Assembly: GCF_009711935.1 (NCBI RefSeq)
Contig: NZ_VIKX01000070.1
Coordinates: 22,541 to 86,540, forward strand
Length of the DNA: 64,000 nt
Direction of reading: 5' to 3'
Source: Dolichospermum sp. UHCC 0259
GTDB taxonomy: Bacteria > Cyanobacteriota > Cyanobacteriia > Cyanobacteriales > Nostocaceae
The position numbers and the translations under genes were made by a program. Numbering within the stretch: position 1 is the first letter of the stretch; each line of letters starts with the position of its first letter. Positions 55,425 to 64,000 of the stretch are shown here, in pieces. The notes below the pieces were generated by a model. It was not told the DNA's origin. It did not search any database and saw nothing but the letters and a program-made list of their open reading frames with translations.

Positions 55425-55825
55425 GATTTTTTCTCCTTATAGGTATAGACAGGATAGTAATACAAGTGTAGTATGTTTAAAGGAATCTTCAATAGGTGAA
55501 ATTTTTTGTGAAATCCATTTATCCCATCTCCAACTCTTCACAACCAACCAAATGCCTCGGCAGTTGGGAATTTGCTGCGGCAGACGTGGAGAATATATTT
55601 ATGGGCGAGGATAGCCAACATCAAGGGCAAAGAACAAAAGGCAATTATGATTTTAAATATCCCAGCATGAATTTGCTGAATACAAAACCACAAATAGAGA
55701 TCAAACGCGGGAGGTACAAGCAAAAAAATGCTGTACCAAAATAAGACGAAAAACCATCAGGTCAATTGTTAACCCCCGCAGAGTCTCAGACAACAAGCGG
55801 GGGTTTTTTTATAAGGAGTCAGGCT
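55425..55825. other. Intergenic region upstream of the HNH gene
   Basis: 401 bases. An 82-codon frame at 55496-55744 lacks family features and is probably not a gene. The end of the region holds the terminator at 55771. Confidence 0.45.
55771..55810 (+). terminator. Intrinsic terminator directly upstream of the HNH start
   Basis: AACCCCCGC (55771-55779) pairs with GCGGGGGTT (55797-55805), running into TTTTTTT. It ends 16 bases before GTG 55826. Such a position suggests attenuation of the HNH gene or the end of an upstream transcript. Confidence 0.85.
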
Positions 55826-56344
55826 GTGACAAGCGCAATCCAAGTATTAGAGCAATCTGTGGTCGTGTTTTCCCAGAATTACTTGCCACTGTGTCGGGTA
55901 AATATCAAGCGGGCGATAGTGTTGCTAGTCAGCAATAAAGCCGAACCATTGGAATTTTCTACAGAAGGCGGTTGGTTAATTAATTCACCTAGATTCGTCC
56001 TCTCTGTCCCCAAACACATTCGCTTAAAAATTACTGCTACGGAACGGATGTGGAAAATTCCCCCAGTGAATCGTCGGGAGGTTTTACGACGAGATCATAG
56101 CAGTTGTCAATATTGCGGTACTAACAAACATCTCACCCTAGATCATGTCATTCCCCGATCCAAAGGCGGCCGACATACTTGGGATAACGTAGTCATAGCT
56201 TGCGAAAAATGTAATTCTCGCAAGGGCGATAAAACACCCGCTGAAGCTGGTATGCTGCTACGGAAATTACCTAAAGCACCTGTTCACCCGACTGTGACAT
56301 TTGCTGAGAAGTTTTGGAATGATATGCAAGCAAACCTGGAATAA
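55826..56344 (+). CDS. HNH endonuclease
   Basis: 172 residues from GTG 55826, with AAGGAG seven bases upstream; the frame is open from 55766 but that part is the terminator hairpin. The McrA-like HNH motif is CQYCGTNKHLTLDHVIPRSK (zinc Cys pair, DH and following Pro), then NVVIACEKCNSRKGDKTPAEAG with the second Cys pair. This is a common, conserved cyanobacterial type whose role is unknown. The next gene starts 17 bases downstream. Confidence 0.92.
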   Translation: MTSAIQVLEQSVVVFSQNYLPLCRVNIKRAIVLLVSNKAEPLEFSTEGGWLINSPRFVLSVPKHIRLKITATERMWKIPPVNRREVLRRDHSSCQYCGTNKHLTLDHVIPRSKGGRHTWDNVVIACEKCNSRKGDKTPAEAGMLLRKLPKAPVHPTVTFAEKFWNDMQANLE

Positions 56345-56360
56345 CAGGAGAGCAAAAGGA

Positions 56361-56750
56361 ATGCTGAAATTAACTTACACCGATAACAGTTTTTATTTAG
56401 AGTGTCTCACTCAATCCCTCGAAGAATGGGTCGCCCAAAGAGTGATTTTGGCACTGCGTGTCAGTCAAGCTTTGCGTGTTGAACCCACCACAGCTTCCTT
56501 TTTGCTACCTCTTGACTTGCCAGGAGTAGAAAGACTGAAAGCCGAAGTAAATCGCCATGATAGTAAAATTATGGGTTTATCTAACTGCGATGCTGAATAC
56601 TTAGAAGTTACCCTAGATGGTTCTTGGTTATCTGATGGTAATAATGATGCTGTAGGTGTATTTGTCACGACTATGAGCTATAGTGCAGAGTTTTTTTTGT
56701 ATAAACTTTGGCAAGAGTCTCAAGTCTGTGCTTCCGTTGTTAGTGAGTAA
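56361..56750 (+). CDS. Conserved hypothetical protein in an operon with HNH gene
   Basis: 129 residues from ATG 56361 (MLKLTYTDNSFYLECLTQSL), with AAAAGGA just before; longer frame from 56301 overlaps the HNH gene and is not needed. No membrane segment. The regular pattern of an alpha/beta domain, ending SYSAEFFLYKLWQES, is all that can be said. The 16-base spacing indicates cotranscription with the HNH gene. Confidence 0.7.
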   Translation: MLKLTYTDNSFYLECLTQSLEEWVAQRVILALRVSQALRVEPTTASFLLPLDLPGVERLKAEVNRHDSKIMGLSNCDAEYLEVTLDGSWLSDGNNDAVGVFVTTMSYSAEFFLYKLWQESQVCASVVSE

Positions 56751-56761
56751 AATCCACCCGT

Positions 56762-56782
56762 AGGGGCGCAGGGCCTGCGCCC
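56762..56782. repeat. REP-like palindrome GGGCGCAGGGCCTGCGCCC
   Basis: Lies between two convergent stops (56750 and 56807). It matches the copy at 10559-10580. Confidence 0.85.
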
Positions 56783-56806
56783 AAAATTGCCCAAAATTCA
56801 CTGTCA

Positions 56807-57625
56807 TTACGGCATTTCTAAAAGTTCAGGAACTGTAACAAATCGGTAGCCTTGCTGTTTGAGTCCGCTGATGATTGCTGGCAAGGCTTTCACGGTTCTT
56901 TCCCGATTTCCACCACCATCGTGCATTAAAACAATAGCTCCTGGTTTAGCATCTCTGATCACATTTTTCACAAATACTTGATATTTTGCTCGCGGATCTG
57001 TGTCTGCTGAAGTCACAGACCACATGACAACGGAGTTTTGTTGGCTTTTAGCGTAAGCAGCTAATCCGTTGTTTAAATAGCCTCCTGGGGGACGGAAAAA
57101 AGATGTTTTTACACCTGTAGTTTGATAAATTAATTCATTTGTTTTTTCAATTTCACTTTTAGCTGTAGCTTCATCCATTTTTCGATACCAATGATGCCAA
57201 GTATGATTACCAATAGCGTGACCTTCAGCGACAACTCGTTTACCAATTTCGGGGTTTTCTTTTAAAGCACTGCCTACCCAAAAGAATGTAGCTTTTACCT
57301 GATTTTGTTTGAGGATATCTAACATTTCTGCGGTGGTTTTTGGCCAAGGACCATCATCAATTGTTAAAGCAATGACTTTCTCTTTGTTGCTGAGTGCGAC
57401 TTGATAAACGGTTTTTGCCTGATATTTAGGAGGAACGGTAAAATTTAGGGTTTCAACTTTAGCTGGTGATTGTGATTTGAGATTGACTTGATTGTGAGGA
57501 ATGGCAACTTTTAAAGACTCACTATTGATTTTTAATTGGGGTGCATTTGGGTTGCTGCTACAAGCATTTAGAGATAATACTATTGTGGCAATGCTAATTA
57601 TTTTTATAGAATTATAATTTGGGGA
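56807..57625 (-). CDS. Polysaccharide deacetylase (NodB-domain) lipoprotein
   Basis: 272 residues from ATG 57625 (MSPNYNSIKIISIATIV) with lipobox LNAC; the frame is open to 57655. NodB motifs are TIDDGPWPKTTAEML (motif 1, DD), HAIGNHTWHHW (motif 2, HxxxH) and FFRPPGGYLN (motif 3), then VLMHDGGGNRERTV (motif 5). It likely removes acetyl groups from peptidoglycan or an exopolysaccharide outside the membrane. Confidence 0.92.
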   Translation of the reverse strand, partial: SPNYNSIKIISIATIVLSLNACSSNPNAPQLKINSESLKVAIPHNQVNLKSQSPAKVETLNFTVPPKYQAKTVYQVALSNKEKVIALTIDDGPWPKTTAEMLDILKQNQVKATFFWVGSALKENPEIGKRVVAEGHAIGNHTWHHWYRKMDEATAKSEIEKTNELIYQTTGVKTSFFRPPGGYLNNGLAAYAKSQQNSVVMWSVTSADTDPRAKYQVFVKNVIRDAKPGAIVLMHDGGGNRERTVKALPAIISGLKQQGYRFVTVPELLEMP

Positions 57626-58057
57626 CATAAAGTGTCTAAATTGAAATCTATACACAAAGCTAGTTTTACTCCTTCTTATTCCTTCTTATTCCTTCTTACT
57701 CCTTCTTATTCCTTCTTATTCCTCCTTCTTCCTCCTGACTCCTGACTCCTCCTGTAATATAGATTACAAATAATAACCAACATCAGATTTTATTAATTTT
57801 ATCGGACACAATTAGCTGTATGCTTAATGATAGGCAACCTAGTTGTCACTTCACGTAATTAGGCATAAAAAAACTTAACATTAATAACTCTTTTGCTTGT
57901 TGGTATTAGTTTTACTGCTAATCAGTTAATTTATGCCTAAATGCTCAACTTGGTTATTTAGCACATCAGGAAGAACATTCTGATAGCTTGCCTGACGCAG
58001 CCATAGCTCAATACTAGCAGCAAAAACCACAAAAACCTTCACGACAAAGACGGAAAA
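57626..58057. repeat. Intergenic region with CCTTCTTATT decamer and TGACTCC heptamer tract
   Basis: 57668-57753 is a pyrimidine tract of about six CCTTCTTATT-like units, followed by CCTCCTGACTCCTGACTCC. No gene is seen in the rest of the 430 bases. Confidence 0.8.
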
Positions 58058-58909
58058 ATGATCCAAAAAATTTTGTTGGCTGTCTCCGGTTTGGGACACG
58101 CGGAAGAAATGCTCAAGAACTTGAAAGAACTCCCTTCATTTCGAGGAGCAAAAGTCACCGTTCTCCACGTTGTTACTCCACAAAGCACCGCGTCTGTAAT
58201 GACTGACAAATGGGAGGAAGGGGGCAAAATTCTGGCTAAGGCTATTCAGTATTTAAACTTAGATCCCAGCCAAGTTTCTTCGATTTTACGTCAAGGTGAT
58301 CCCAAGGATGTGGTTTGTCAAGTCGCTGACGAAATGGAAGCTGATTTGATTATTATGGGTTCACGGGGAATGAAGCGACTACAATCAATTTTCTCCAATT
58401 CCGTCAGTCAGTACGTTTTCCAATTGTCTTCCCGTCCCATGTTGCTGGTGAAAGATGACATTTATGTCAAGAACATTAAGCGCGTTATGGTGGCTATGGA
58501 TAATTCTGAGGCTGCTAAAAATTGCTTGAATTTAGCTTTGTTCTTACTCCGGGGTGTTACGGGTGGACAATTGGTTTTAGCTAATGTTAATGCAGACTTA
58601 GGTGGTAAGTTATCAGGTATTACTGACCTTAAACCAGAGAAGAATTCTGTTTTAGGAATGGCTTTAGCAGAAGCCGAGAGACAATCTGTAGCGGTGCGTT
58701 GTGTTACTAGCAGTGGTAAACCAGGAGAAGAAATTTGTCGTTTAACTAATGAGTTAAATATAGACTTATTATTGATTGGTTCTCCAGACCGTCGCCCATC
58801 TATTGCTAAGAGTTTTGTTGATATAGATCGGCTAATTGGCTCGTCTTTATCTGATTATGTTCGTGTTAATGCTACCTGCCCTGTGCTTTTGGCACGTACT
58901 ACTGGGTAA
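58058..58909 (+). CDS. Universal stress protein, two UspA domains
   Basis: 283 residues. Domain 1 (about 1-145) has LIIMGSRGMKRLQSIFSNSVSQYV, in outline the ATP-binding G-2x-G-9x-G-S/N pattern, and domain 2 (about 146-283) has LLLIGSPDRRPSIAKSF. Tandem Usp proteins bind ATP and act in stress survival. A strong terminator follows, so it is monocistronic. Confidence 0.93.
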   Translation: MIQKILLAVSGLGHAEEMLKNLKELPSFRGAKVTVLHVVTPQSTASVMTDKWEEGGKILAKAIQYLNLDPSQVSSILRQGDPKDVVCQVADEMEADLIIMGSRGMKRLQSIFSNSVSQYVFQLSSRPMLLVKDDIYVKNIKRVMVAMDNSEAAKNCLNLALFLLRGVTGGQLVLANVNADLGGKLSGITDLKPEKNSVLGMALAEAERQSVAVRCVTSSGKPGEEICRLTNELNIDLLLIGSPDRRPSIAKSFVDIDRLIGSSLSDYVRVNATCPVLLARTTG

Positions 58910-58935
58910 TGTCTTTGTATTAGCAATTAATAAAT

Positions 58936-58976
58936 AAAAACCCCTGCACTATATTTAGTTTAGGGGGGTTTTTATT
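58936..58976 (+). terminator. Intrinsic terminator of the UspA gene
   Basis: AAAAACCCCT (58936-58945) pairs with AGGGG (from 58962) plus GGTTTTT; stem then T-run. It begins 27 bases after the stop. Confidence 0.85.
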
Positions 58977-59056
58977 TTATAGACCAGATATTAACTGTCT
59001 TTTCCACCGATTTTAAGTTGCTCACAAAAGCTAATAGCTGTTCGCAAAGCTGTCAA

Positions 59057-59161
59057 TTAACCTTCAGTCTTGGAGGTTTGGATGTAAAGCATGATTAAAA
59101 ACACGGCGGGTACTAGTACGAACAAAATGCTCGCTACGAAACCCAAATCATTAACTTGCAT
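59057..59161 (-). CDS. psbM: Photosystem II reaction centre protein M
   Basis: 34 residues: [20 protein letters not shown], then [14 protein letters not shown]. Length and the single membrane helix match PsbM, which sits at the PSII monomer interface. Too short for ordinary ORF calling. It is on the same strand as the ferredoxin gene and psbK, but with separate spacers. Confidence 0.97.
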   Translation of the reverse strand: MQVNDLGFVASILFVLVPAVFLIMLYIQTSKTEG

Positions 59162-59249
59162 AGCAAGATAGCCTTTTGTGTAATTTCGAGTCAACTATTC
59201 CAGAATAGCATCATAGATGACAGAGTGAAGCCAAATTTTTTATCGGCTT

Positions 59250-59546
59250 TTAAGGTTTGGTAATAACGCTAACGGGGCCATTAACTAAAGTTTGACAAGC
59301 TAAACGGTAATTTTCAGGTTTGTTTTTGAATTTGCGGTTTTCTAGGTCTGTGCGGGGAGATAGGTTTTCTAGTCCTTCGACAATTTGGACAACACAAGTG
59401 GTACATTGTCCAGCACCTCCGCAATTGGTTATTTTGCTGAAAAATGTATAAATATCAATGCCATTTTCTACGGCTTTAAGTCGAAGGTTAGCACCTTTGG
59501 CGACGACTATTTCTCGATTCTCTTTGATAAATTTGATATTTCCCAT
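59250..59546 (-). CDS. 2Fe-2S ferredoxin-like protein
   Basis: 98 residues. The cluster motif is [14 protein letters not shown], with a fourth Cys in YRLACQTLV. It has the plant-type ferredoxin fold, but the N-terminal part ([20 protein letters not shown]) resembles the low-potential, xenobiotic-type group rather than PetF. An electron-transfer partner is not evident; the gene lies between psbM and psbK. Confidence 0.93.
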   Translation of the reverse strand: MGNIKFIKENREIVVAKGANLRLKAVENGIDIYTFFSKITNCGGAGQCTTCVVQIVEGLENLSPRTDLENRKFKNKPENYRLACQTLVNGPVSVITKP

Positions 59547-59624
59547 AATAGATTCCTGGTAATGGAGGATGTGACTGGATTAATTATATTGATTTATTGC
59601 AAAATATTAAGAATTATTAATTTT

Positions 59625-59658
59625 ATAAAAAAATAGGACAGGTTTGTGTTGCCTGTCC
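59625..59658 (-). terminator. Intrinsic terminator of psbK
   Basis: On the minus strand, GGACAGG pairs with CCTGTCC (59636-59658) and is followed by TATTTTTTT. It begins 21 bases after the psbK stop. Confidence 0.85.
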
Positions 59659-59679
59659 AAAAAATTGGAGATGGGTAAT

Positions 59680-59817
59680 TTATCTGAAACCCACTGCTGC
59701 TTGCCACACAAATGCAAGTAACAAGAAGAAGACGGGAATAACTGGTAATACATCTACCAAGGGGTCGAAGATTTGGTAAGCTTCAGGCAATTTTGCTAGT
59801 AATAGTGCTGCTTCCAT
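59680..59817 (-). CDS. psbK: Photosystem II reaction centre protein K
   Basis: 45 residues: [20 protein letters not shown], then [20 protein letters not shown] and AVGFR. The mature part [20 protein letters not shown] is the PsbK signature; the first eight residues are the short presequence. It has its own terminator. tgt lies upstream on the same strand. Confidence 0.98.
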
Positions 59818-59890
59818 GTTTGTTTAAATCCACCTAATAATCAAATATCTTTTATATGCGATATCTATTTTAACATGATTGGGGAAATGA

Positions 59891-61045
<1,155 letters not shown>

Positions 61046-61220
61046 CTAAATTTATCCACCAACTTAACATTTTTGGGGCTACTTCAGGCAGTTTGTAGGG
61101 GTTTTTGTGTTGTGAGGGTGACACCCTGCAATCCACTATGACCCCAGAGAAGATATGATTTCTTTAGTTAAGGTTTTGTGATAGCGTAGGGCAATCTACA
61201 ATTCACTACTCATCCTTTAT

Positions 61221-61248
61221 TCTTCTTCCTCCTGACTCCTGACTCCTT
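61221..61248. repeat. CTCCTGA heptamer tract
   Basis: TCTTCTTCCTCCTGACTCCTGACTCC, the same pyrimidine-plus-TGACTCC organisation as at 9672-9719 and 57721-57753. Confidence 0.8.
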
Positions 61249-61649
61249 TAAAAGGAATCATAACAGTCGTCATCAATTTCTGCATCCCATCTAGCTGCTA
61301 GGACTTGATCCATCATTGCTTCGATCACAGTGACATTAAATTGGCGATCGCGTCGTGTTTGCAAAGGTGTAGAAAGAGGAATCAGGCGTAAACACATTTG
61401 CTCTTGGATTAAGTCGAAGTAGGTTTCTTTTTGTGGAGATTGTTTTAATTCCAGATAATCAAAACTATCCACATTCACATATAGTGCATTATTAGTAACC
61501 AAGGTAGAGCGATGAGAATCAGCGAATACTTCCATTACATCCCCTTCACCCTCACTCAGTAGCTGATTTTCTTGGGTGTAGATGTAGTGGACTCTACCTA
61601 AATCATGCAGTAATCTGCGGATATCGAGTTTATTGACAACTATGCCCAT
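61248..61649 (-). CDS. Conserved hypothetical cyanobacterial protein
   Basis: ATG 61649 (MGIVVNKLDIRRLLHDLGRV) gives 133 residues and looks the natural start; the frame extends to 61700. Mixed alpha/beta, acidic C terminus ending EIDDDCYDSF. No catalytic motif recognised. Monocistronic. Confidence 0.7.
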   Translation of the reverse strand: MGIVVNKLDIRRLLHDLGRVHYIYTQENQLLSEGEGDVMEVFADSHRSTLVTNNALYVNVDSFDYLELKQSPQKETYFDLIQEQMCLRLIPLSTPLQTRRDRQFNVTVIEAMMDQVLAARWDAEIDDDCYDSF

Positions 61650-61909
61650 GTTGACTATGCACGGGGCTGGTATTCTTGTGTGGGGTAGATGATGACTCAT
61701 AGAGAAATAGCGGGTTATGGAAGGTGAGTGACAACGCAGCCAGACAATCGAAGAGATGGATTGTTAATTTCCCATAGTTCCAAAATATCAGGTAGGAGGC
61801 GATCGCCTCATCTTTTGAGCTAGATTGCCAGTCTGGGAGTAATTTATGGTGGGAACATTTATATTCATGAATACTAGAAGTATTTGGCTAATTAAACTCT
61901 TTCTCAAGT

Positions 61910-62683
61910 ATGGCTAACGTTTTGCGCTGGTGGCAACAGCAATTCCTAAATTTAGTTGCGGCTGTAATTTTCTATACTGCTATTCCCTTACCCTATCTGC
62001 AAAATTTGGACTTCCAAAAGGTTGCTTGTTTTGCGCCGGTAATTGGGTTGATAATTGGCGGAATCTTAGGTGGATTAGATACGGGGATGAATTATTTAGG
62101 TGTCCCCGTGCTAACTCGTAATGCTTTGGTAGTGGCTGCGTGGATAGCAATTACGGGAGGGTTACATTTAGATGGTGCGATGGATACGGCTGATGGTTTA
62201 GCGGTAGGTGATCCTGAACGCAGGTTACAGGTAATGATGGATAGTGCCACTGGTGCGTTTGGGGCAATGTCCGCTATTATCATTATTATTTTGAAAATAA
62301 CAGCTTTAGCAGAGATAGGTGAAAACCATTATTTTGTATTAATGGCCGCTTGTGGGTGGGGACGTTGGGGACAACAAATAGCTATTTGTCAATATCCATA
62401 TCTAAAACCTACTGGTAAAGGTGCGTTTCATAAACTAGCAATTCGTTCTTATTTGGATTTGTTACCAAGCTTATTTTTATTGTTGGGTTTGAGTGTTGTT
62501 GTTTGGGTAATTTATCCCCAGAAGTTAGTTTTATCTGTGGGGATGGTTTTGGCTGGGAGTGTGATTTCTGTTGTTACCGCAGCTTGGTTTAATTATAAGT
62601 TAGGTGGACATACGGGAGATACTTATGGGGCTGTGGTGGAGTGGACTGAAGCGTTGTTTTTGTGTATAATCAGCAGTATTTAG
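61910..62683 (+). CDS. cobS: Adenosylcobinamide-GDP ribazoletransferase (cobalamin synthase)
   Basis: 257 residues, polytopic. The motif [15 protein letters not shown] (about 81-95) is diagnostic, and [13 protein letters not shown] is near the C terminus. It joins the lower ligand to adenosylcobinamide-GDP, the last stage of B12 assembly. Its product, in its adenosyl form, is the cofactor of the NrdJ encoded at 18-23 kb. The start is ATG 61910. Confidence 0.95.
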   Translation: MANVLRWWQQQFLNLVAAVIFYTAIPLPYLQNLDFQKVACFAPVIGLIIGGILGGLDTGMNYLGVPVLTRNALVVAAWIAITGGLHLDGAMDTADGLAVGDPERRLQVMMDSATGAFGAMSAIIIIILKITALAEIGENHYFVLMAACGWGRWGQQIAICQYPYLKPTGKGAFHKLAIRSYLDLLPSLFLLLGLSVVVWVIYPQKLVLSVGMVLAGSVISVVTAAWFNYKLGGHTGDTYGAVVEWTEALFLCIISSI

Positions 62684-62747
62684 GGTTTACCAGATTTTCT
62701 AAATTTGGCAGATTATACTGTAATTTAGTAACTAAAGGGTCAATAAG

Positions 62748-63263
62748 ATGGACGCATTAAATCATGGGGAAATCGTCGGTACTCATCATTTCTTCGATGC
62801 GGTTACTGATCATGCGGCGCAAAACTTCAGTGATATTAATCACGATTTAAACTCAAGTTATTCCAGTCATGTTGAATCAATCTCTCAGGGACTTGACCAA
62901 CATTCTCATAATTTCTCAAACGATTTTTCTCACGACTTCAATCCTGGTACAATAATACATTCTGACTGTATTGCCTTCTCTGGGACTGATTTTAATTCTA
63001 GTCTTGATCATCTACACAATTCTATTCAGATCGAAACCCCAAGTTTTGATCATCATCTATCTACCAGTAATTTTCATGCTGAAGTGATGCCTCGTGAAGC
63101 GACACCAGATTATGCGGCGGCAGCTAATAATGAAGGCTGGGCAAAGCATTATGAAGGTTTAGCCTCAAGTTGGGCAAATGGTGGGTCTTATGATATGGCT
63201 GCTTCTTTGCAAAAAGACGCTGATTATCATCATCAAAAAGCGGCTGAAAATCTTAACCAATAA
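62748..63263 (+). CDS. His/Asp/Ser-rich hypothetical protein
   Basis: 171 residues with about 25 histidines, many in DH, HH or SH pairs (THHFFDAVTDHAAQ, DHHLSTSNFHAEV). The C-terminal 50 residues (WAKHYEGLASSWANGGSYDM then DYHHQKAAENL) are helical. No signal peptide or family recognised. Metal binding is possible but only suggested by composition. It may be cotranscribed with 63431. Confidence 0.65.
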   Translation: MDALNHGEIVGTHHFFDAVTDHAAQNFSDINHDLNSSYSSHVESISQGLDQHSHNFSNDFSHDFNPGTIIHSDCIAFSGTDFNSSLDHLHNSIQIETPSFDHHLSTSNFHAEVMPREATPDYAAAANNEGWAKHYEGLASSWANGGSYDMAASLQKDADYHHQKAAENLNQ

Positions 63264-63330
63264 TTAGATTTTCTGCTTTTAAGTTTAAGGGCGAACGCAA
63301 TTTGCCCCTACATAAAATCTTGGGGATTAG

Positions 63331-63350
63331 TAGGGGCGCAAGGCTTGCAT
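63331..63350. repeat. Decayed REP-like palindrome
   Basis: TAGGGGCGCAAGGCTTGCAT is a degenerate form of the GGGCGCAGGCCCTGCGCCC repeat: the left arm is kept and the right arm mutated. Confidence 0.6.
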
Positions 63351-63430
63351 CTTTTAGTAGGTGCGGTTTAATTGAAATTAATTGAGATCAAATTAAATTT
63401 ACCAAAAATTATTGTGGAGAAATTAAAACT

Positions 63431-63949
63431 ATGCCTGTAGTAGAATCTATGGCTGGAATGTATATTCTAAGTAGCGTTATAAGTAGTGTGTCTTCTTTAG
63501 TATCAAGTGGTGTAAATGCTTGGTCATCTCATAAAAACCGTCAATCGTCGGAAAGGATTAGTGCTTTAAGTCGGGATTCGTCGGAAGAGGTGGCACGGTT
63601 AAGTAGAAAACATTCTGCCGAATTACAATATAATCAAATTAAATTTTCAGTATTGCAACAAAGAGAAAATCAAGATTTTCAAAGAGAATTAGCCGAACTT
63701 AGTCACGAAAGATTAAAGGAAATTGAGGCTTATCGGGCAGAAGTTAATTTTGCGATTAATCAAAAAAATTTAGACTTTCAAAAGTGGAGTTTTGAACAGA
63801 GAAAAATAATTGAATATGATATTTTACAATTACAGCAAAATTTTCAACGTGATTTAACCAATATTCAGCATCAAAACGCTTTAATACAAATGCGGGAAAG
63901 AATGAGGGCGGATAAATCACCTATTAATAATTTAGCTTGTGATTTGTAA
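63431..63949 (+). CDS. Coiled-coil hypothetical protein with N-terminal hydrophobic segment
   Basis: 172 residues. A hydrophobic Ser/Val-rich segment (about 7-27) precedes a long charged coiled coil (about 38-160; SAELQYNQIKFSVLQQREN, FQRELAELSHERLKEIEAYR). The ATG is preceded by GTGGAGAAATT. It is the last complete gene in the window; the following gene is outside. Function unknown. Confidence 0.65.
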   Translation: MPVVESMAGMYILSSVISSVSSLVSSGVNAWSSHKNRQSSERISALSRDSSEEVARLSRKHSAELQYNQIKFSVLQQRENQDFQRELAELSHERLKEIEAYRAEVNFAINQKNLDFQKWSFEQRKIIEYDILQLQQNFQRDLTNIQHQNALIQMRERMRADKSPINNLACDL

Positions 63950-64000
63950 CTGTTCACACTCCCCCACTAAAAAGGAATTAGGAAGTAACAGGGATAGGAG

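Noticed and set aside
55496..55744. 82-codon frame as a gene
   Set aside because: No ribosome site, no family-like features, and it overlaps the promoter region of the RHH gene in the opposite direction.

Overview
The window is chromosomal DNA from a filamentous, heterocyst-forming cyanobacterium of the Nostocales (Anabaena/Dolichospermum/Nostoc type). The evidence is: photosystem II small subunits PsbM and PsbK, a high-light-inducible protein and a heme oxygenase; many HIP1 octamers (GCGATCGC); a tandem array of NsiR1-type small RNA units directly upstream of hetF; a cyanobacterial P-II protein with the T-loop Ser49; and the short tandem heptamer and palindromic repeats common in this order. 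Species cannot be fixed from the sequence alone.

Layout. 0-9 kb: arginine dihydrolase/ornithine cyclodeaminase AgrE, an AT-rich DUF262/DUF1524 restriction-like gene, a secreted RTX beta-propeller protein, a 1-Cys peroxiredoxin, GlmM and heme oxygenase. 9-18 kb: YdcF-like protein, zinc-type CDF exporter, Hlip, a small double-glycine peptide, cell-envelope proteins (peptidoglycan-binding Thr/Pro protein, SLH lipoprotein) and a DUF3598 protein. 18.4-23 kb: the B12-dependent ribonucleotide reductase gene nrdJ, split by a group I intron that carries a PD-(D/E)XK homing endonuclease and again by a LAGLIDADG intein. 23-31 kb: an RRM protein, the NsiR1 array, hetF, glnB and a sensor kinase. 31-35 kb: M23 peptidase, tRNA-Arg, tRNA-Leu, murA and an oxidoreductase. 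35.6-44.9 kb: accessory island with an ATPase/TOPRIM-like two-gene module, two Uma2 nucleases, a frameshifted RTX/W-repeat surface protein, a palindrome cluster, a ComM-type protein and an Rpn remnant. 45-55 kb: HIT protein, aldo/keto reductase, two CPA1 antiporters, tRNA-Glu, a UbiB kinase and a GAF kinase whose phospho-acceptor His is replaced by Asp. 55-64 kb: RHH protein, HNH nuclease pair, deacetylase, UspA, psbM, ferredoxin, psbK, tgt, cobS and two unknown genes at the right edge.

Functional links. agrE, glnB, hetF and NsiR1 all concern nitrogen status and heterocyst formation. cobS makes the cobalamin that NrdJ needs. glmM and murA act in the same UDP-GlcNAc/peptidoglycan route, with the M23 peptidase, peptidoglycan-binding protein and deacetylase as wall remodelling genes.

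Most notable observations: nrdJ interrupted by two unrelated mobile elements at conserved motifs, with splice sites that can be placed to the base; an NsiR1 array whose copies keep an exact TCCGGA-to-start spacing, including an exact 144-bp duplication; an overlapping ATPase/TOPRIM-like gene pair that looks like a defence module; and a HIP1 octamer sitting exactly on the mutated H-box of a histidine kinase.
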